In this document: piece by piece, positions 34,230-43,834 of the stretch
Layout of the letters: each line of letters begins with the position of its first letter
How positions within the stretch are numbered: the stretch's first letter is position 1
DNA from: an uncultured Phascolarctobacterium sp.
GTDB taxonomy: Bacteria; Bacillota; Negativicutes; Acidaminococcales; Acidaminococcaceae
NCBI GenBank assembly: GCA_949285135.1
Contig: CASDXO010000007.1
Location: forward strand, 124,001-188,000
Direction of reading: 5' to 3'
Length of the DNA stretch: 64,000 bases
Made by a program: the position numbers and the translations under genes
The notes under the pieces: generated by a model
The model's database searches: none
The model's input: the letters and a program-made list of their open reading frames with translations, nothing else
Told to the model about the DNA's origin: nothing

Positions 34230-34231
34230 CT

Positions 34232-34255
34232 GAAGGGCAGAAGCTTCTGCCCTTC
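34232..34255 (+). promoter_or_regulatory. Perfect palindromic hairpin after binding-protein gene
   Basis: GAAGGGCAGA and TCTGCCCTTC form a 10-bp hairpin with an AGCT loop, then TTTATTTG, immediately before the ATPase ribosome site. It is probably a partial terminator or mRNA-processing hairpin. Confidence 0.6.
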
Positions 34256-34274
34256 TTTATTTGAGGAGAAATAT

Positions 34275-35063
34275 ATGAAATTAGTAATAGATAATATCTG
34301 TAAAAATTTTACCGGCAGGAACGGTCAAATCCTGCCCGTACTGGAAAATATCAATCTGACAGTCAGAGAACAGGAATTTATTGCTATCGTCGGCCCGTCC
34401 GGCTGCGGTAAATCCACCCTGCTGAATTTAACCGCCGGCTTGTTGGAACCTACATCCGGCAGCGTCAGATTTACTGATATCCAGCCCGGCTATCAGCCTC
34501 ATATGAGTATTGTTTTTCAGGAAACAGGCTTATTTCCCTGGCGCAGCGTTTATGACAATGTAGCTTTCGGTCTGGAAGCCAAAAACATACCGGAGGCTGA
34601 GCAGAAACAGCGCGTACAGAAATATATAGAACTGGTCGGCCTCAAAGGCTTTGAAAACGCCTATCCTCATCAATTAAGCGGCGGAATGCGTCAGCGCGCC
34701 GGTATCGCCAGAGCCATGTCCATAGAGCCTGACCTGCTGCTGATGGACGAGCCTTTTTCCGCACTGGACGCCCAGACGCGTACTATCATGCAGGAAGAAC
34801 TTGTAACACTATGGGAAAAAACCAGACTGACTACATTGTATGTTACTCATAATATTCAGGAGGCTGTCATGCTGGCAGACCGTATCGTTCTGCTGTCACG
34901 CCGCCCCGGCAGAATCAGCCAGATTATCATCGTCGATGTACCAAGAGCCGAACGCAGCCTGCCGCAGCATACGGAAAAAATAGCCGGCTACACCCGTACT
35001 ATCTGGGAGCACATCAGCAAAGACGCGCGCGCCGCTTTGATGGAGGTGGAAGAAAGTGAATGA
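34275..35063 (+). CDS. ABC transporter ATPase (SsuB/TauB type)
   Basis: A 262-residue ATPase with Walker A GPSGCGKST, Q-loop VFQETGLFPWRSV, signature LSGGMRQRAGIARAM and Walker B LLMDEPFSALD. The GMRQR signature form and the FPWRSV motif are typical of the nitrate/sulfonate/taurine importer ATPases. The ribosome site is GAGGAG. It overlaps the permease gene by 8 nt. Confidence 0.92.
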   Translation: MKLVIDNICKNFTGRNGQILPVLENINLTVREQEFIAIVGPSGCGKSTLLNLTAGLLEPTSGSVRFTDIQPGYQPHMSIVFQETGLFPWRSVYDNVAFGLEAKNIPEAEQKQRVQKYIELVGLKGFENAYPHQLSGGMRQRAGIARAMSIEPDLLLMDEPFSALDAQTRTIMQEELVTLWEKTRLTTLYVTHNIQEAVMLADRIVLLSRRPGRISQIIIVDVPRAERSLPQHTEKIAGYTRTIWEHISKDARAALMEVEESE

Positions 35064-35844
35064 ATTTGTCGTTACTAACAGAATGAAACACTGGCAGAAA
35101 ACCTATCCGCACTGGTATTCTTTATGCTTTGTCTTTCTGCTGCTGTGCCTGTGGGAAGTTATCTGCCGTTCCGGTATTATTTCCTCACTATTTCTGCCTG
35201 CACCAACACAAATTCTCAGTGCCCTGGTTACTATGACCGCAAACGGCGAAATAGCTGTCAGTCTGGCTGCCAGTCTGGTGCGCATAGGCCTCGGCTTTCT
35301 GATTGGCGCCTTCTTAGGACTTGCGGCAGGCCTCATTACCGGTACTTCTGCACTGGCAGACCGTTTATGTACACCGGTAATCAATGCGCTTTACCCCATC
35401 CCTAAAATTGCTCTGCTGCCGCTGTTTATTCTCTGGCTTGGCATTGGAGAACTTTCTAAAATCACCATTATCGCTACCGGCGTCTTTTTTCCGGTAGCCA
35501 TGAATACCTTTGCCGGTGTGAAAAATGTTGACCCATTGCTTTTAAAAGTTGCTGCCAGTTTTAACGCCAGTCGTTGGCTGACGATGAAGGCCATTATCCT
35601 TCCGAATGCTTTACCTATGATTTTCACCGGCTTGCGTCTGGCCGCCGGAACTTCACTGCTTTTGCTTGTCGCTGCAGAAATGATTGCAGCCCAGACCGGT
35701 ATTGGCGCTCTCATTCTGCATTACGGTGATTTGATGATTACTGACCGCTTAATGGCAGGCGTAATCATCCTGTCGCTTTTGGGAGTAGTTTTCAACTTCA
35801 TCTTACTGTGGTGCGAAAAGAAAGCTGTTCCCTGGAAAAATTAA
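35056..35844 (+). CDS. ABC transporter permease (SsuC/TauC type)
   Basis: A 262-residue inner-membrane permease with about six helices and the motif FLPAPTQILSAL near residue 40. The EAA-like loop appears at LLKVAASFNASRWLTMKAIILP. The GTG start at 35056 has TGGAGGTGG upstream and overlaps the ATPase end by 8 nt. It completes a three-gene importer; the terminator follows at once. Confidence 0.92.
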   Translation: MNEFVVTNRMKHWQKTYPHWYSLCFVFLLLCLWEVICRSGIISSLFLPAPTQILSALVTMTANGEIAVSLAASLVRIGLGFLIGAFLGLAAGLITGTSALADRLCTPVINALYPIPKIALLPLFILWLGIGELSKITIIATGVFFPVAMNTFAGVKNVDPLLLKVAASFNASRWLTMKAIILPNALPMIFTGLRLAAGTSLLLLVAAEMIAAQTGIGALILHYGDLMITDRLMAGVIILSLLGVVFNFILLWCEKKAVPWKN

Positions 35845-35850
35845 ACAGCC

Positions 35851-35890
35851 AAAAATAAAAACAGCAGTCAAATGACTGCTGTTTTTATTT
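35851..35890 (+). terminator. Bidirectional terminator after the SsuABC-type operon
   Basis: AACAGCAGTCA and TGACTGCTGTT stem with a 2-nt loop, flanked by A- and T-runs, serving the converging Nramp operon too. Confidence 0.88.
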
Positions 35891-37155
35891 TAAAACGTTG
35901 CCAGCCCAAAGGCTTCCAAAAGCAACATAATATTAAGTGCCACTACAATAGCACCAATAACTCCTAAAGTGATTTTTAATCTGCTGCTATTGACATATTT
36001 ACCCATAACTTTTTTAGATGAAGTAAGATAGATAAGCAAACCGATAGTCAACGGCAGCTGCACACTTAGCGCCATCTGCGAATAAATCAGCCCCGTAAAC
36101 GGGTCATCAACAAAAAGAATTATCAATACTGCCAGCCAGTAAGTTATCAATACCCCATGCCATGAATGATAATCGCGTATATCGTAGCTTTCCCGGAAAA
36201 TACCGGCATAAATACTGCCGCCAGCCATACCGGCAGTAACAGTAGAAGAAATGCCTGCAAAAAGCAGCGCCACTGCAAAAATCACAGCCGCACTGCTGCC
36301 CAGTAAAGGCTCCAGCATTTCCGTAGCCTGCCCCAGATCATCAACCTGGATACCATTGGCAAAAAAGACAGCTGCCGCCATTAAAATCATAGCACTGTTA
36401 ATTGCCCAGCCAATGCCCATGGACAGAATAGTATCCAAAAATTCAAACTTCAGCTGTTTTTGGATAACTGCGTCATTTTCCAGATTCCACTGCCTGCTCT
36501 GAATAACCTCCGAATGCAAAAACAGGTTATGCGGCATTACAACCGCTCCCAGAACACTCATAATAACCAGCAGTGAACCTTGCGGCACGGACGGTGTAAC
36601 CCAGCCAGCAGCTGCTGCACCCCAATCCAAAGGCACCATGATAATTTCAACCAAAAAAGACAGGCCTATTAATGAAACAAAACCAATAATAAGATTTTCC
36701 ATCTTACTGTAGGAATTGGACCGCAACAGCCACGAGCACAATGCTGCCATCAAGATACTGCCCAGCCATAAGGGCAGCTTAAACAACAGATTAAGCGCAA
36801 TAGCACCGCCAAGTATCTCAGCCATGGACGTGGCAACGGCTGCCAGTACCCCTGAAAAAAGGAGTGGACGTGACACCCATTGAGGCAGATATTGCGTGGC
36901 TGCTTCTGACAGGCATAAGCCTGTCGCTATACCCAAATGTGCAGCATTGTGCTGCAATACAATGAGCATGATAGTAGACAAGGTCACCATCCACAACAGT
37001 ACATAACCGTATTCCGCCCCGGCAGCAAGATTTGAAGCCCAGTTACCGGGATCGATAAATCCCACTGTAATCAGCAGGCCCGGCCCCAGATAACGCAGTA
37101 ATTCTCTTGCTTTTTCACTGGTCGTATGCTTTTTCTCATATTCATGCAGATTCAT
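35890..37155 (-). CDS. Nramp-family divalent metal transporter
   Basis: A 421-residue protein with about eleven helices that imports Mn2+ or Fe2+ with protons. The metal-site motifs are intact: GFIDPGNWASN in helix 1 and VVMPHNLFLHS in helix 6 with the metal-contact methionine. The start overlaps the acetyltransferase stop by one base (TAATG), so the genes are coupled. Whether it carries Mn2+ or Fe2+ is unresolved. Confidence 0.92.
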   Translation of the reverse strand: MNLHEYEKKHTTSEKARELLRYLGPGLLITVGFIDPGNWASNLAAGAEYGYVLLWMVTLSTIMLIVLQHNAAHLGIATGLCLSEAATQYLPQWVSRPLLFSGVLAAVATSMAEILGGAIALNLLFKLPLWLGSILMAALCSWLLRSNSYSKMENLIIGFVSLIGLSFLVEIIMVPLDWGAAAAGWVTPSVPQGSLLVIMSVLGAVVMPHNLFLHSEVIQSRQWNLENDAVIQKQLKFEFLDTILSMGIGWAINSAMILMAAAVFFANGIQVDDLGQATEMLEPLLGSSAAVIFAVALLFAGISSTVTAGMAGGSIYAGIFRESYDIRDYHSWHGVLITYWLAVLIILFVDDPFTGLIYSQMALSVQLPLTIGLLIYLTSSKKVMGKYVNSSRLKITLGVIGAIVVALNIMLLLEAFGLATF

Positions 37156-37742
37156 TATTCCTCCTCATTGAATTTCTTTAACAGAGCTGCCACCTTTTCA
37201 GGATCCTGTCCACCAAACGATTGGGGCGGCTGCGGATTGTCACAATAACAGCCAATTGTTTTTTCCATCCAGACAACATCCTGCCAGGCTCCTGATTTAA
37301 AACCTGCATGATGAAAAGTTCCCACCAGCCGATAGCCTGCCCTGGCATGAAATTTTATACTTGCTTCATTGGATGCAGTTATACAGGCATAGAGATTAAT
37401 AATCCCCTGTTGCTGCAGCAACTGTTCCAAAGCATTGTACAGCCTTGCTGCAACACCTGTACCGCGCACAGCATCTGACAGATAGATAGTTACTTCCACA
37501 TCCCACTGATAAGCAGCTCTTTCAAGATAACGGTGCGCATAAGCATATCCTTCAATCCGTCCCTTCTTTTCATAAACAAGATACGGATATTCCGAAACAA
37601 TACTGCGTATTCTTGCACTAAATTCTGTCAGAGACGGAACTGCATATTCAAATGATATCGCCGTATCCGTGATAAAAGGCCGATAGACATCTAATATGGC
37701 TGCCGCATCTTCCTGACACGCCAGCCTTATCCCCTCATACAT
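37155..37742 (-). CDS. GNAT acetyltransferase, phosphinothricin-type
   Basis: A 195-residue N-acetyltransferase. The acetyl-CoA loop reads VRGTGVAARLYNAL, followed by ASNEASIKFHARAGYRLVGTFHHAGFKSG and WQDVVWMEK, the arrangement found in the Pat/Bar (YwnH/YncA) group, which acetylates amine-bearing amino-acid analogues. About 25 residues after the domain (NPQPPQSFGGQDPEKVAALL) are an unusual tail. The true substrate is unknown. Confidence 0.85.
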   Translation of the reverse strand: MYEGIRLACQEDAAAILDVYRPFITDTAISFEYAVPSLTEFSARIRSIVSEYPYLVYEKKGRIEGYAYAHRYLERAAYQWDVEVTIYLSDAVRGTGVAARLYNALEQLLQQQGIINLYACITASNEASIKFHARAGYRLVGTFHHAGFKSGAWQDVVWMEKTIGCYCDNPQPPQSFGGQDPEKVAALLKKFNEEE

Positions 37743-37759
37743 AAAATACCTCCTTACTT

Positions 37760-37787
37760 AAAACGGCTGCCATAAGGCAGCCGTTTT
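37760..37787 (-). terminator. Terminator of the DUF4127 gene
   Basis: AAAACGGCTGCC and GGCAGCCGTTTT form a perfect 12-bp stem with a 4-nt loop between the two genes. Confidence 0.8.
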
Positions 37788-37793
37788 ACTGTT

Positions 37794-39350
37794 TTATTTT
37801 TCTGCTACATAAACTTCAAACATGCGCTGCCACGGCAGTGTAAAACGATAATTTTGCACGCTGTCTCCCATCAGCGGTTCAGCCAGTTCCCTGATATCCT
37901 TTGTAATGCGTTTTTCAGCAGCTTCTGTCTGCTGTACATCAAGCCCACTGTTAGGCCAGTGCTGCGGCCAAATCAATTCCTGATAAACACGCATCCTGAC
38001 ATTAGCCTGATAAGCCCAGTCATCCAGGTACCTCACACTAAGAAGCTCATTTTTCGCACCCGGCGCGTACATATCCGTAAGCAGCCCTTGCGCAAGCGCA
38101 AACCCCAGAGAATTACCTGCAGTATTCCAGCCACTGTATGCAGCCAGCCGATATGCATTTCCATGTTCAAACAAAGTGCTTACCAGCGCGTTATCGGCAC
38201 CGTTACCATATTTAATATCAGCTACAGCTACATTTTTTCCAGCATCAAGCAAATTTTGCAGAGTCTCGGTGAATTTTTCTGTTTCCGGCGTCAGAGTATA
38301 ATCGTTAACTGCGCTGGAGGCTTCCAGTGTTACGCCGTCATAAGGTGTATTAAGTGCCAGTGTCAGCTCAGCATCTTTATTCCGTGCTACAGGAATTGCA
38401 CCGGCAGCATAAATATGATGTTTGGCACTTACTGCCACTGCATCGTCTTCATAAGAAGGAATGGTTTTTCCACCTTTGCCCGGAGCATATACAGTATTGA
38501 CAAAAGGCAAATGGTACTGCAGCCTGGTAGAGGCTCTGCTTAAAAGCAGCAAGCCAAGCTGGTCGGCGCCGGCAAAAAAGCGAATACGTTCTTTGGGCAG
38601 TTCATTGACCAGTATGTCAAGCTCTCTTGCCTCTCTGTGAGCCTGAGAATAAGTTGCCGTATCATCGCGTCCTATCAGCATATAGTCAAAATCACCGCTT
38701 TCGACACCATGCATCAAAAGCTCAGTAGCTTTGATATTGCTGTGGCGACGACTGTACATGTCCTCCAGAACATCCTTCGGAATGGCATAACGCAGTTCTG
38801 CCAGTTCTCTGACCTCTCTGCGATTTATTTCCTTGGCTTCCAGCTTATCCTCAAGCGCCCCTAACCTGAACAGCTTACTGCCCCACTGCTCATAATATGC
38901 GGGTTCTACCGGTGCTCCGCTCATTTTGGGAGAACGCATAATGGTAGTAAAGACGTAGACCAGCTTATTGCCATAATCTTTTTTCAAATCCAGCAGTTTC
39001 TGAGCACGTTCTTTGATAACCTCCGGCAGAATCTCATGGGTTCTTGATGCTACCAGTCCACCATACAGCAGTGCATCTGACGACGCTACTACAGCCAGTG
39101 ACTCCGGCATATTATCTTCCAGCCACATAAACATTTTCTCCGGATTGCCATTTTTATCAGCATCGGCAATAAATTCTCGCGGCGGTACTTTCACATCCCA
39201 GCCTGCCGCACGCATTGTCTGGACGCTGTAATCCAGACATACAGGTCTGTTATCCATAGGAATATATAAAATGGTACCTTTATTTGCAGCTGCTGCCGGC
39301 TGGCAGTACATCATTACTGCCATCAAAAACATCAGCAATACTTTTTTCAC
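37794..39350 (-). CDS. Exported DUF4127 family protein
   Basis: A 518-residue protein with a signal peptide (VLLMFLMAVMMYCQPAAAA). It matches the DUF4127 pattern: ILYIPMDNRPVCLDY at the N-terminus, DALLYGGLVASRTHE, and the later YGNGADNALVS and GWNTAGNSLGFALA. No enzymatic function is established for the family. The conserved Asp/Asn/Arg in the first block suggest metal or ligand binding, which is inference. The GTG at 39350 has GAAGGGCTTAAG upstream. Single gene between terminators. Confidence 0.85.
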   Translation of the reverse strand: MKKVLLMFLMAVMMYCQPAAAANKGTILYIPMDNRPVCLDYSVQTMRAAGWDVKVPPREFIADADKNGNPEKMFMWLEDNMPESLAVVASSDALLYGGLVASRTHEILPEVIKERAQKLLDLKKDYGNKLVYVFTTIMRSPKMSGAPVEPAYYEQWGSKLFRLGALEDKLEAKEINRREVRELAELRYAIPKDVLEDMYSRRHSNIKATELLMHGVESGDFDYMLIGRDDTATYSQAHREARELDILVNELPKERIRFFAGADQLGLLLLSRASTRLQYHLPFVNTVYAPGKGGKTIPSYEDDAVAVSAKHHIYAAGAIPVARNKDAELTLALNTPYDGVTLEASSAVNDYTLTPETEKFTETLQNLLDAGKNVAVADIKYGNGADNALVSTLFEHGNAYRLAAYSGWNTAGNSLGFALAQGLLTDMYAPGAKNELLSVRYLDDWAYQANVRMRVYQELIWPQHWPNSGLDVQQTEAAEKRITKDIRELAEPLMGDSVQNYRFTLPWQRMFEVYVAEK

Positions 39351-39373
39351 CTTAAGCCCTTCTTTCGTCAGGA

Positions 39374-39410
39374 AATAAAAAACTCTGGCTGTATAATTCT
39401 ACAGCCAGAG
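39374..39410 (-). terminator. Terminator of the second amino-acid ABC operon
   Basis: CTCTGGCTGTA and TACAGCCAGAG form an 11-bp stem, then TTTTTTATTT on the minus strand. Confidence 0.9.
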
Positions 39411-39425
39411 CATATTATCCTGCTA

Positions 39426-40169
39426 TTAATTTTGAAAACGTTTCAGGAAGTCTTTGGTACGCTGATTCTGCGGATTATTAAACAGCTCGTCAGGCGGAGC
39501 ATCTTCTGCCACAACACCCTGATCGATAAAAATAACCCTGCTGGACACATCGCGGGCAAAAGCCATTTCATGAGTTACAATCACCATGGTAAGGCCTTCC
39601 TGCGCCAAATCACGCATAACGTGCAGTACCTCTCCTACCATTTCCGGATCCAGTGCGGAAGTAGGCTCGTCCATGAGCAGCACCTCAGGTTCCAGTGCCA
39701 ATGCACGTGCAATCGCTACACGCTGTTTCTGACCGCCGGAGAGCTGATGCGGTTTGGCATTGATATAACTATCCATACCAACATGCTTCAGGTATTTAAT
39801 AGCCGTTGTCCTGGCAACTTCCTTATTTTTGCCCAGCACCTTAATTTGTCCCACCGTGCAATTCTCCAGCACGGTCATATTATTAAACAAATTGAAAGAC
39901 TGAAATACCATGCCTACTTTAGTACGATACAACGTCAGCTTTTTGAAGGCATTTTTCAGACTCTCACCGCGGTACAGTATTTCACCGCCGCTGGGCTGTT
40001 CCAGATGGTTAATGCAGCGTATCAAAGTAGACTTGCCGCTGCCGGAAGGTCCAATAATGCAGACAACATCGCCGCGATAAATATCAAAACTGATATCTTT
40101 GAGTATCTCTCTTTCACCAAAACTCTTTTTAAGACCTTTTACAGATACTAAAAGTTCCTTATTTTCCAT
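39426..40169 (-). CDS. Polar amino-acid ABC transporter ATPase (GlnQ type)
   Basis: A 247-residue ATPase with Walker [11 protein letters not shown]-loop [13 protein letters not shown], signature [12 protein letters not shown] and Walker [15 protein letters not shown]. The [16 protein letters not shown] tail is the GlnQ/HisP form. It starts 3 nt after the permease. An arginine, glutamine or glutamate system is possible; sequence does not say. Confidence 0.93.
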   Translation of the reverse strand: MENKELLVSVKGLKKSFGEREILKDISFDIYRGDVVCIIGPSGSGKSTLIRCINHLEQPSGGEILYRGESLKNAFKKLTLYRTKVGMVFQSFNLFNNMTVLENCTVGQIKVLGKNKEVARTTAIKYLKHVGMDSYINAKPHQLSGGQKQRVAIARALALEPEVLLMDEPTSALDPEMVGEVLHVMRDLAQEGLTMVIVTHEMAFARDVSSRVIFIDQGVVAEDAPPDELFNNPQNQRTKDFLKRFQN

Positions 40170-40172
40170 AAC

Positions 40173-40967
40173 TTAATACCGCCCTTTCTGTTTTTTCGTA
40201 GGCAGCGGTACATGCCCGCAGGGATCCATCATGGGATCATATTCCACTAACTGATAATCCTTCGGTCCATCCATCTTGCTTTCCACCCAGCGCAGCAGCC
40301 TGGAAGCAGTAAAGGTCATGATGAAATAAATTACACAGGTGATAAAGAAGATTTCAAAATACTTATAGTAAACACCCGCAGCAGATTTAGAGGCAAAATA
40401 AAGTTCAGTAACAGAGATAACATTCAATACAGAAGTATCTTTAATGTTAATAATCAGGTTATTGCCAAGCTGCGGCATAACATTACGCAACGCCTGTGGC
40501 AAAATTACGCAACGCATAATCTGGAAATGATCCATTCCGATAGCAACAGCTGCTTCTTTCTGGCCAATATCTACAGACTCAATACCTCCACGCACAGTTT
40601 CTGCCATATAAGCACCGGTATTAATGGAAACTACCAGGAAGCCGGCAAACATCGGCGACATATCAATATTAAACACACTCATAGCACCATAATAAACTAC
40701 CATTGCCTGAACAATCATAGGTGTTCCGCGGAAGATTTCCACATAGGCATCCAGCAGCCACTGCAGCGCTTTTACAACAGATTTTTTTACCTGACCGTCA
40801 TTTTCATCTAAAGGAATAGTTTGGATAATACCCACTACCAGACCAATCAGACAGCCAATAAAGGTACCAACTATAGCCAGTAACAAAGTTACTACAGCAC
40901 CTTTTATTAAAACAGTTCCATACTGATCCAGTAAAAATGCTACCCAACCAAAAAATGTTTCCGGCAT
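40173..40967 (-). CDS. Polar amino-acid ABC transporter permease (GlnP/HisM type)
   Basis: A 264-residue membrane protein. The EAA-type loop reads QKEAAVAIGMDHFQIMRCVILP, with the preceding YMAETVRGGIESV typical of this family. It has a longer hydrophilic segment near residue 55 (IPLDENDGQVKKSV) and a 30-residue polar C-terminal tail, both slightly unusual. The ATG at 40967 is preferred because AAGGTGG lies upstream with good spacing. Confidence 0.9.
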   Translation of the reverse strand: MPETFFGWVAFLLDQYGTVLIKGAVVTLLLAIVGTFIGCLIGLVVGIIQTIPLDENDGQVKKSVVKALQWLLDAYVEIFRGTPMIVQAMVVYYGAMSVFNIDMSPMFAGFLVVSINTGAYMAETVRGGIESVDIGQKEAAVAIGMDHFQIMRCVILPQALRNVMPQLGNNLIINIKDTSVLNVISVTELYFASKSAAGVYYKYFEIFFITCVIYFIMTFTASRLLRWVESKMDGPKDYQLVEYDPMMDPCGHVPLPTKKQKGRY

Positions 40968-41010
40968 AGGAGGCACCACCTTCTTTTAATCTTTTTTAAT
41001 AATACAATAA

Positions 41011-41031
41011 GGGCGGCACTACCTGCCGCCC
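41011..41031 (-). promoter_or_regulatory. Intercistronic hairpin after binding-protein gene
   Basis: GGGCGGCA and TGCCGCCC form a perfect 8-bp GC-rich stem with a 5-nt loop, 16 nt after the binding-protein stop. It lacks a U-run. Confidence 0.6.
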
Positions 41032-41047
41032 TAAAAATTACAGGCTC

Positions 41048-41893
41048 TTATTTTGCCAGAGGTTGTTTTTGAATAGCTTCATCCATAATCTTGTTGAAGT
41101 CAGCTTCGGTCATACCGCCAAGTACTTTATTCATAGCGTCAACCAGTTCTTTGTTGCCTTTTTTAACAGCAATACCGATTTCAACATCTTCTCTGGAAGT
41201 CTTGAAGCCTTTGCCTTCCGGGAAAGTAACCATTACCAATTCAGGGTTTGCATAAGCAGCAGCTTTAGCAGTCGGAATATCGGTAACGATGAGGTTGCAT
41301 TTGCCGGATTTCAGAGCAACTACCATACCGGGGACAGTATCAATTGCCGGCAGTTTGGTAACTTCAGGCACCTGGTCAATCTGATCATACCAGATAGTGT
41401 TCAGCTGAGAAGTTGCTACGGAGCCTTTCAGGTCTTCTACACTCTTGGCCTGAGCTTGCGGAGAATCTTTTTTCACCAGAGCAACTACATTTGCATAGTA
41501 GTAAGGTTTAGTAAAATCTACGGTTTCTTTACGTTTGGAGGTAATGGACATACCAGCAATAGCTGCATCAATCTTACCGCTTACAACAGCCGGAGCAAGT
41601 CCGTCCCATTCAATTTTATGAATTTGCAGTTCCGCACCCATGGAGTCAGCCAGTTTTTTAGCAATGATTACGTCATAGCCGTAAGCATATTCACTGGTAC
41701 CTTCAATTTTAACAGCGCCGCCGTCAGCAGAAGTCTGAGACCAGTTATAGGGAGCATAAGCACATTCCATACCAACCTTCAGCACTTTTTTGCCGTCAGC
41801 TTTTTTATCGCTGTCACCGCAGCCTGCAGTAACGGCAAGAGCTGCAATCATAGCACCGCATACAGCAGCTTTCAAGAATTTTTTCAAGTTCAT
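41048..41893 (-). CDS. Amino-acid ABC transporter substrate-binding lipoprotein
   Basis: A 281-residue SBP_bac_3 lipoprotein with lipobox TAGC near residue 25. Family hallmarks are VGMECAYAPYNW, YGYDVIIAKKLA and AGMSITSKRKETVDF. A polar insertion (SQTSADGGAVKIEG) precedes the GYDV motif. It is first in the operon with the permease and ATPase, and is a separate lineage from the tandem pair at 195-1827. The ATG at 41893 is preferred over an upstream GTG. Confidence 0.92.
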   Translation of the reverse strand: MNLKKFLKAAVCGAMIAALAVTAGCGDSDKKADGKKVLKVGMECAYAPYNWSQTSADGGAVKIEGTSEYAYGYDVIIAKKLADSMGAELQIHKIEWDGLAPAVVSGKIDAAIAGMSITSKRKETVDFTKPYYYANVVALVKKDSPQAQAKSVEDLKGSVATSQLNTIWYDQIDQVPEVTKLPAIDTVPGMVVALKSGKCNLIVTDIPTAKAAAYANPELVMVTFPEGKGFKTSREDVEIGIAVKKGNKELVDAMNKVLGGMTEADFNKIMDEAIQKQPLAK

Positions 41894-42071
41894 CAACAAC
41901 ACGCCTTTCCTTATTTACTGTAATAATTTCCTGCTGTCAGCCTGAAAGTAATACTTCTGCCGCGCAGTCTCCGGGAATTTTTTACCAGAATATTTATTGC
42001 GTAATACTTCAAAAGCACCAACAATAGTTAACAGCATGATGTAAGTATCATTTTTACCGATACTTTGTAAC

Positions 42072-42100
42072 ATTTTACTATAAAATAATATTCATTACAA
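42072..42100 (-). promoter_or_regulatory. Promoter of the second amino-acid ABC operon
   Basis: TTGTAA and TAAAAT with a 17-nt spacer on the minus strand. Confidence 0.5.
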
Positions 42101-42221
42101 CAAAAATATTTCATAGATTTTAGTCAAGAAAAATATGTTAATTTTGAAACATATTTTTACGAGCTTTCACCCAGTATCCACTTGTAGTTTCCAAAGCCTT
42201 AATTAAGTATCTTCAAGCAAA

Positions 42222-42247
42222 AGCACCCATACACAAGTATGGGTGCT
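42222..42247 (-). terminator. Terminator of the purine operon
   Basis: AGCACCCATAC and GTATGGGTGCT form an 11-bp stem with a 4-nt loop, followed by TTTTGCTT on the minus strand. Confidence 0.85.
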
Positions 42248-42283
42248 CCGCATATACCAAAATCACTTTAAGCCTGATAAGGG

Positions 42284-43795
42284 TTATTTTACATAGTTAT
42301 TACTGGTATTATCCTTCAGAATAACGTCATGTGCGCCGCCTTCCACAATGGAAGTTGCAGAAACAAGGGTCAGTTTGGCTTTTTCCTGCAGTTCAGGAAT
42401 ATTCAGCGCACCACAATTGCACATGGTAGAACGTACTTTGTTCAATGTCAGGGTAACATTATCTTTCAGCGGACCTGCATACGGAACATAGGAGTCAACA
42501 CCTTCCTCGAAGGAAAGTTTTGCTGCGCCGCCCATGTCATAACGCTGCCAGTTACGTGCACGGTTGGAACCTTCACCCCAGTATTCTTTCATGTAGTTAC
42601 CATTGATATTAACCTTGTTGGTCGGGCTTTCATCAAAGCGGGCAAAATAACGACCCAGCATCAAAAAGTCTGCGCCCATAGCCAGAGCCAAAGTCATATG
42701 ATAATCGTATACGATACCGCCGTCAGAGCAGATAGGCACATAAACGCCGGTTTCTTTATAGTATTCATCACGAGCTTTGGCAACCTCAATTAAAGCAGTA
42801 GCCTGACCACGGCCAATGCCCTTTTGTTCACGGGTAATGCAGATAGAACCGCCGCCGATACCTACTTTAACAAAGTCAGCGCCTGCTTCAGCCAGGAAAC
42901 GGAAGCCTTCAGCATCAACTACGTTGCCTGCACCAACCTTCACACTGTCACCGTAATGTTCGCGGATCCAGTCAAGAGTAATTTTCTGCCATGCACTGTA
43001 ACCTTCAGAAGAGTCAATGCACAATACGTCTACACCTGCATCAATAAGTGCCGGAACACGTTCTGCATAGTCGCGGGTATTGATACCGGCACCGACAACG
43101 TGACGTTTTTTGCTGTCTAAAAGTTCCAAAGGATATTCTTTATGAGAAGCATAGTCTTTACGGAATACCATGTATAACAGACGGCCTTCATCGTCCAGAA
43201 TCGGCAGAGTATTCAGTTTGTGCTCCCAGATAATGTCGTTAGCTTCCTGCAGGGAAGTATTTTTGCCGGCAACAATCATCTGATTAATCGGAGTCATGAA
43301 TTCTTTTACTTTGGTATCAAGGCTCATACGGCTTACACGATAGTCACGGCTGGTAACGATACCTTCCAGTTTACCGTTAACGGTACCGTCAGAAGTAACT
43401 GCAACAGTAGAGTGGCCGGTACGCTCCTTTAAAGCAAGGATATCGGCCAGAGTGCTGTCAGGACGGATATTGGAATCGCTGCTGACAAAACCTGCACGAT
43501 GGCTTTTTACGCGGGCAACCATTGCGGCTTCGTCCTCAATGGACTGAGAACCGTAGATAAAGGAAATGCCGCCTTCTTTAGAAAGGGCAATAGCCAGCTT
43601 TTCACCGGATACAGACTGCATGATGGCAGAAACCAGCGGAATATTCATAGTGATAGCTGAGGTTTCGCCCTTTTTGAATTTTACCAGCGGAGTACGCAGG
43701 TCAACATTAGTCGGAATGCATTTTTCAGAAGAATAACCGGGAACCAGAAGATACTCGCTAAAAGTATGTGCCGGTTCATCATAATAAAAAGCCAT
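42284..43795 (-). CDS. guaB: IMP dehydrogenase, Tritrichomonas-like type
   Basis: A 503-residue enzyme oxidising IMP to XMP with NAD+, the committed step to GMP. The catalytic loop is [13 protein letters not shown] with Cys at exactly 319, Lys at 310, and the flap RARNWQRYD with Arg418 and Tyr419. A CBS-type subdomain lies at about residues 100-220. From memory these positions match the protozoan Tritrichomonas foetus IMPDH residue for residue, without gaps. It follows purD by 39 nt with AAAGGATGATG as ribosome site and is the last gene of the purine operon. Confidence 0.95.
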   Translation of the reverse strand: MAFYYDEPAHTFSEYLLVPGYSSEKCIPTNVDLRTPLVKFKKGETSAITMNIPLVSAIMQSVSGEKLAIALSKEGGISFIYGSQSIEDEAAMVARVKSHRAGFVSSDSNIRPDSTLADILALKERTGHSTVAVTSDGTVNGKLEGIVTSRDYRVSRMSLDTKVKEFMTPINQMIVAGKNTSLQEANDIIWEHKLNTLPILDDEGRLLYMVFRKDYASHKEYPLELLDSKKRHVVGAGINTRDYAERVPALIDAGVDVLCIDSSEGYSAWQKITLDWIREHYGDSVKVGAGNVVDAEGFRFLAEAGADFVKVGIGGGSICITREQKGIGRGQATALIEVAKARDEYYKETGVYVPICSDGGIVYDYHMTLALAMGADFLMLGRYFARFDESPTNKVNINGNYMKEYWGEGSNRARNWQRYDMGGAAKLSFEEGVDSYVPYAGPLKDNVTLTLNKVRSTMCNCGALNIPELQEKAKLTLVSATSIVEGGAHDVILKDNTSNNYVK

Positions 43796-43834
43796 CGTTC
43801 ATCATCCTTTTCTCAAATTTATATTTTATATATT

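Larger units (their letters stand above)
41894..42283. other. Intergenic region between amino-acid ABC operon and guaB
   Basis: About 390 bp, A/T-rich. It contains the operon promoter (42072-42100) and the guaB terminator (42222-42247). The leader from the promoter to the binding-protein start is about 170 nt, long enough to hold a regulatory fold, but I see no known riboswitch and no open frame with a ribosome site. Confidence 0.6.
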
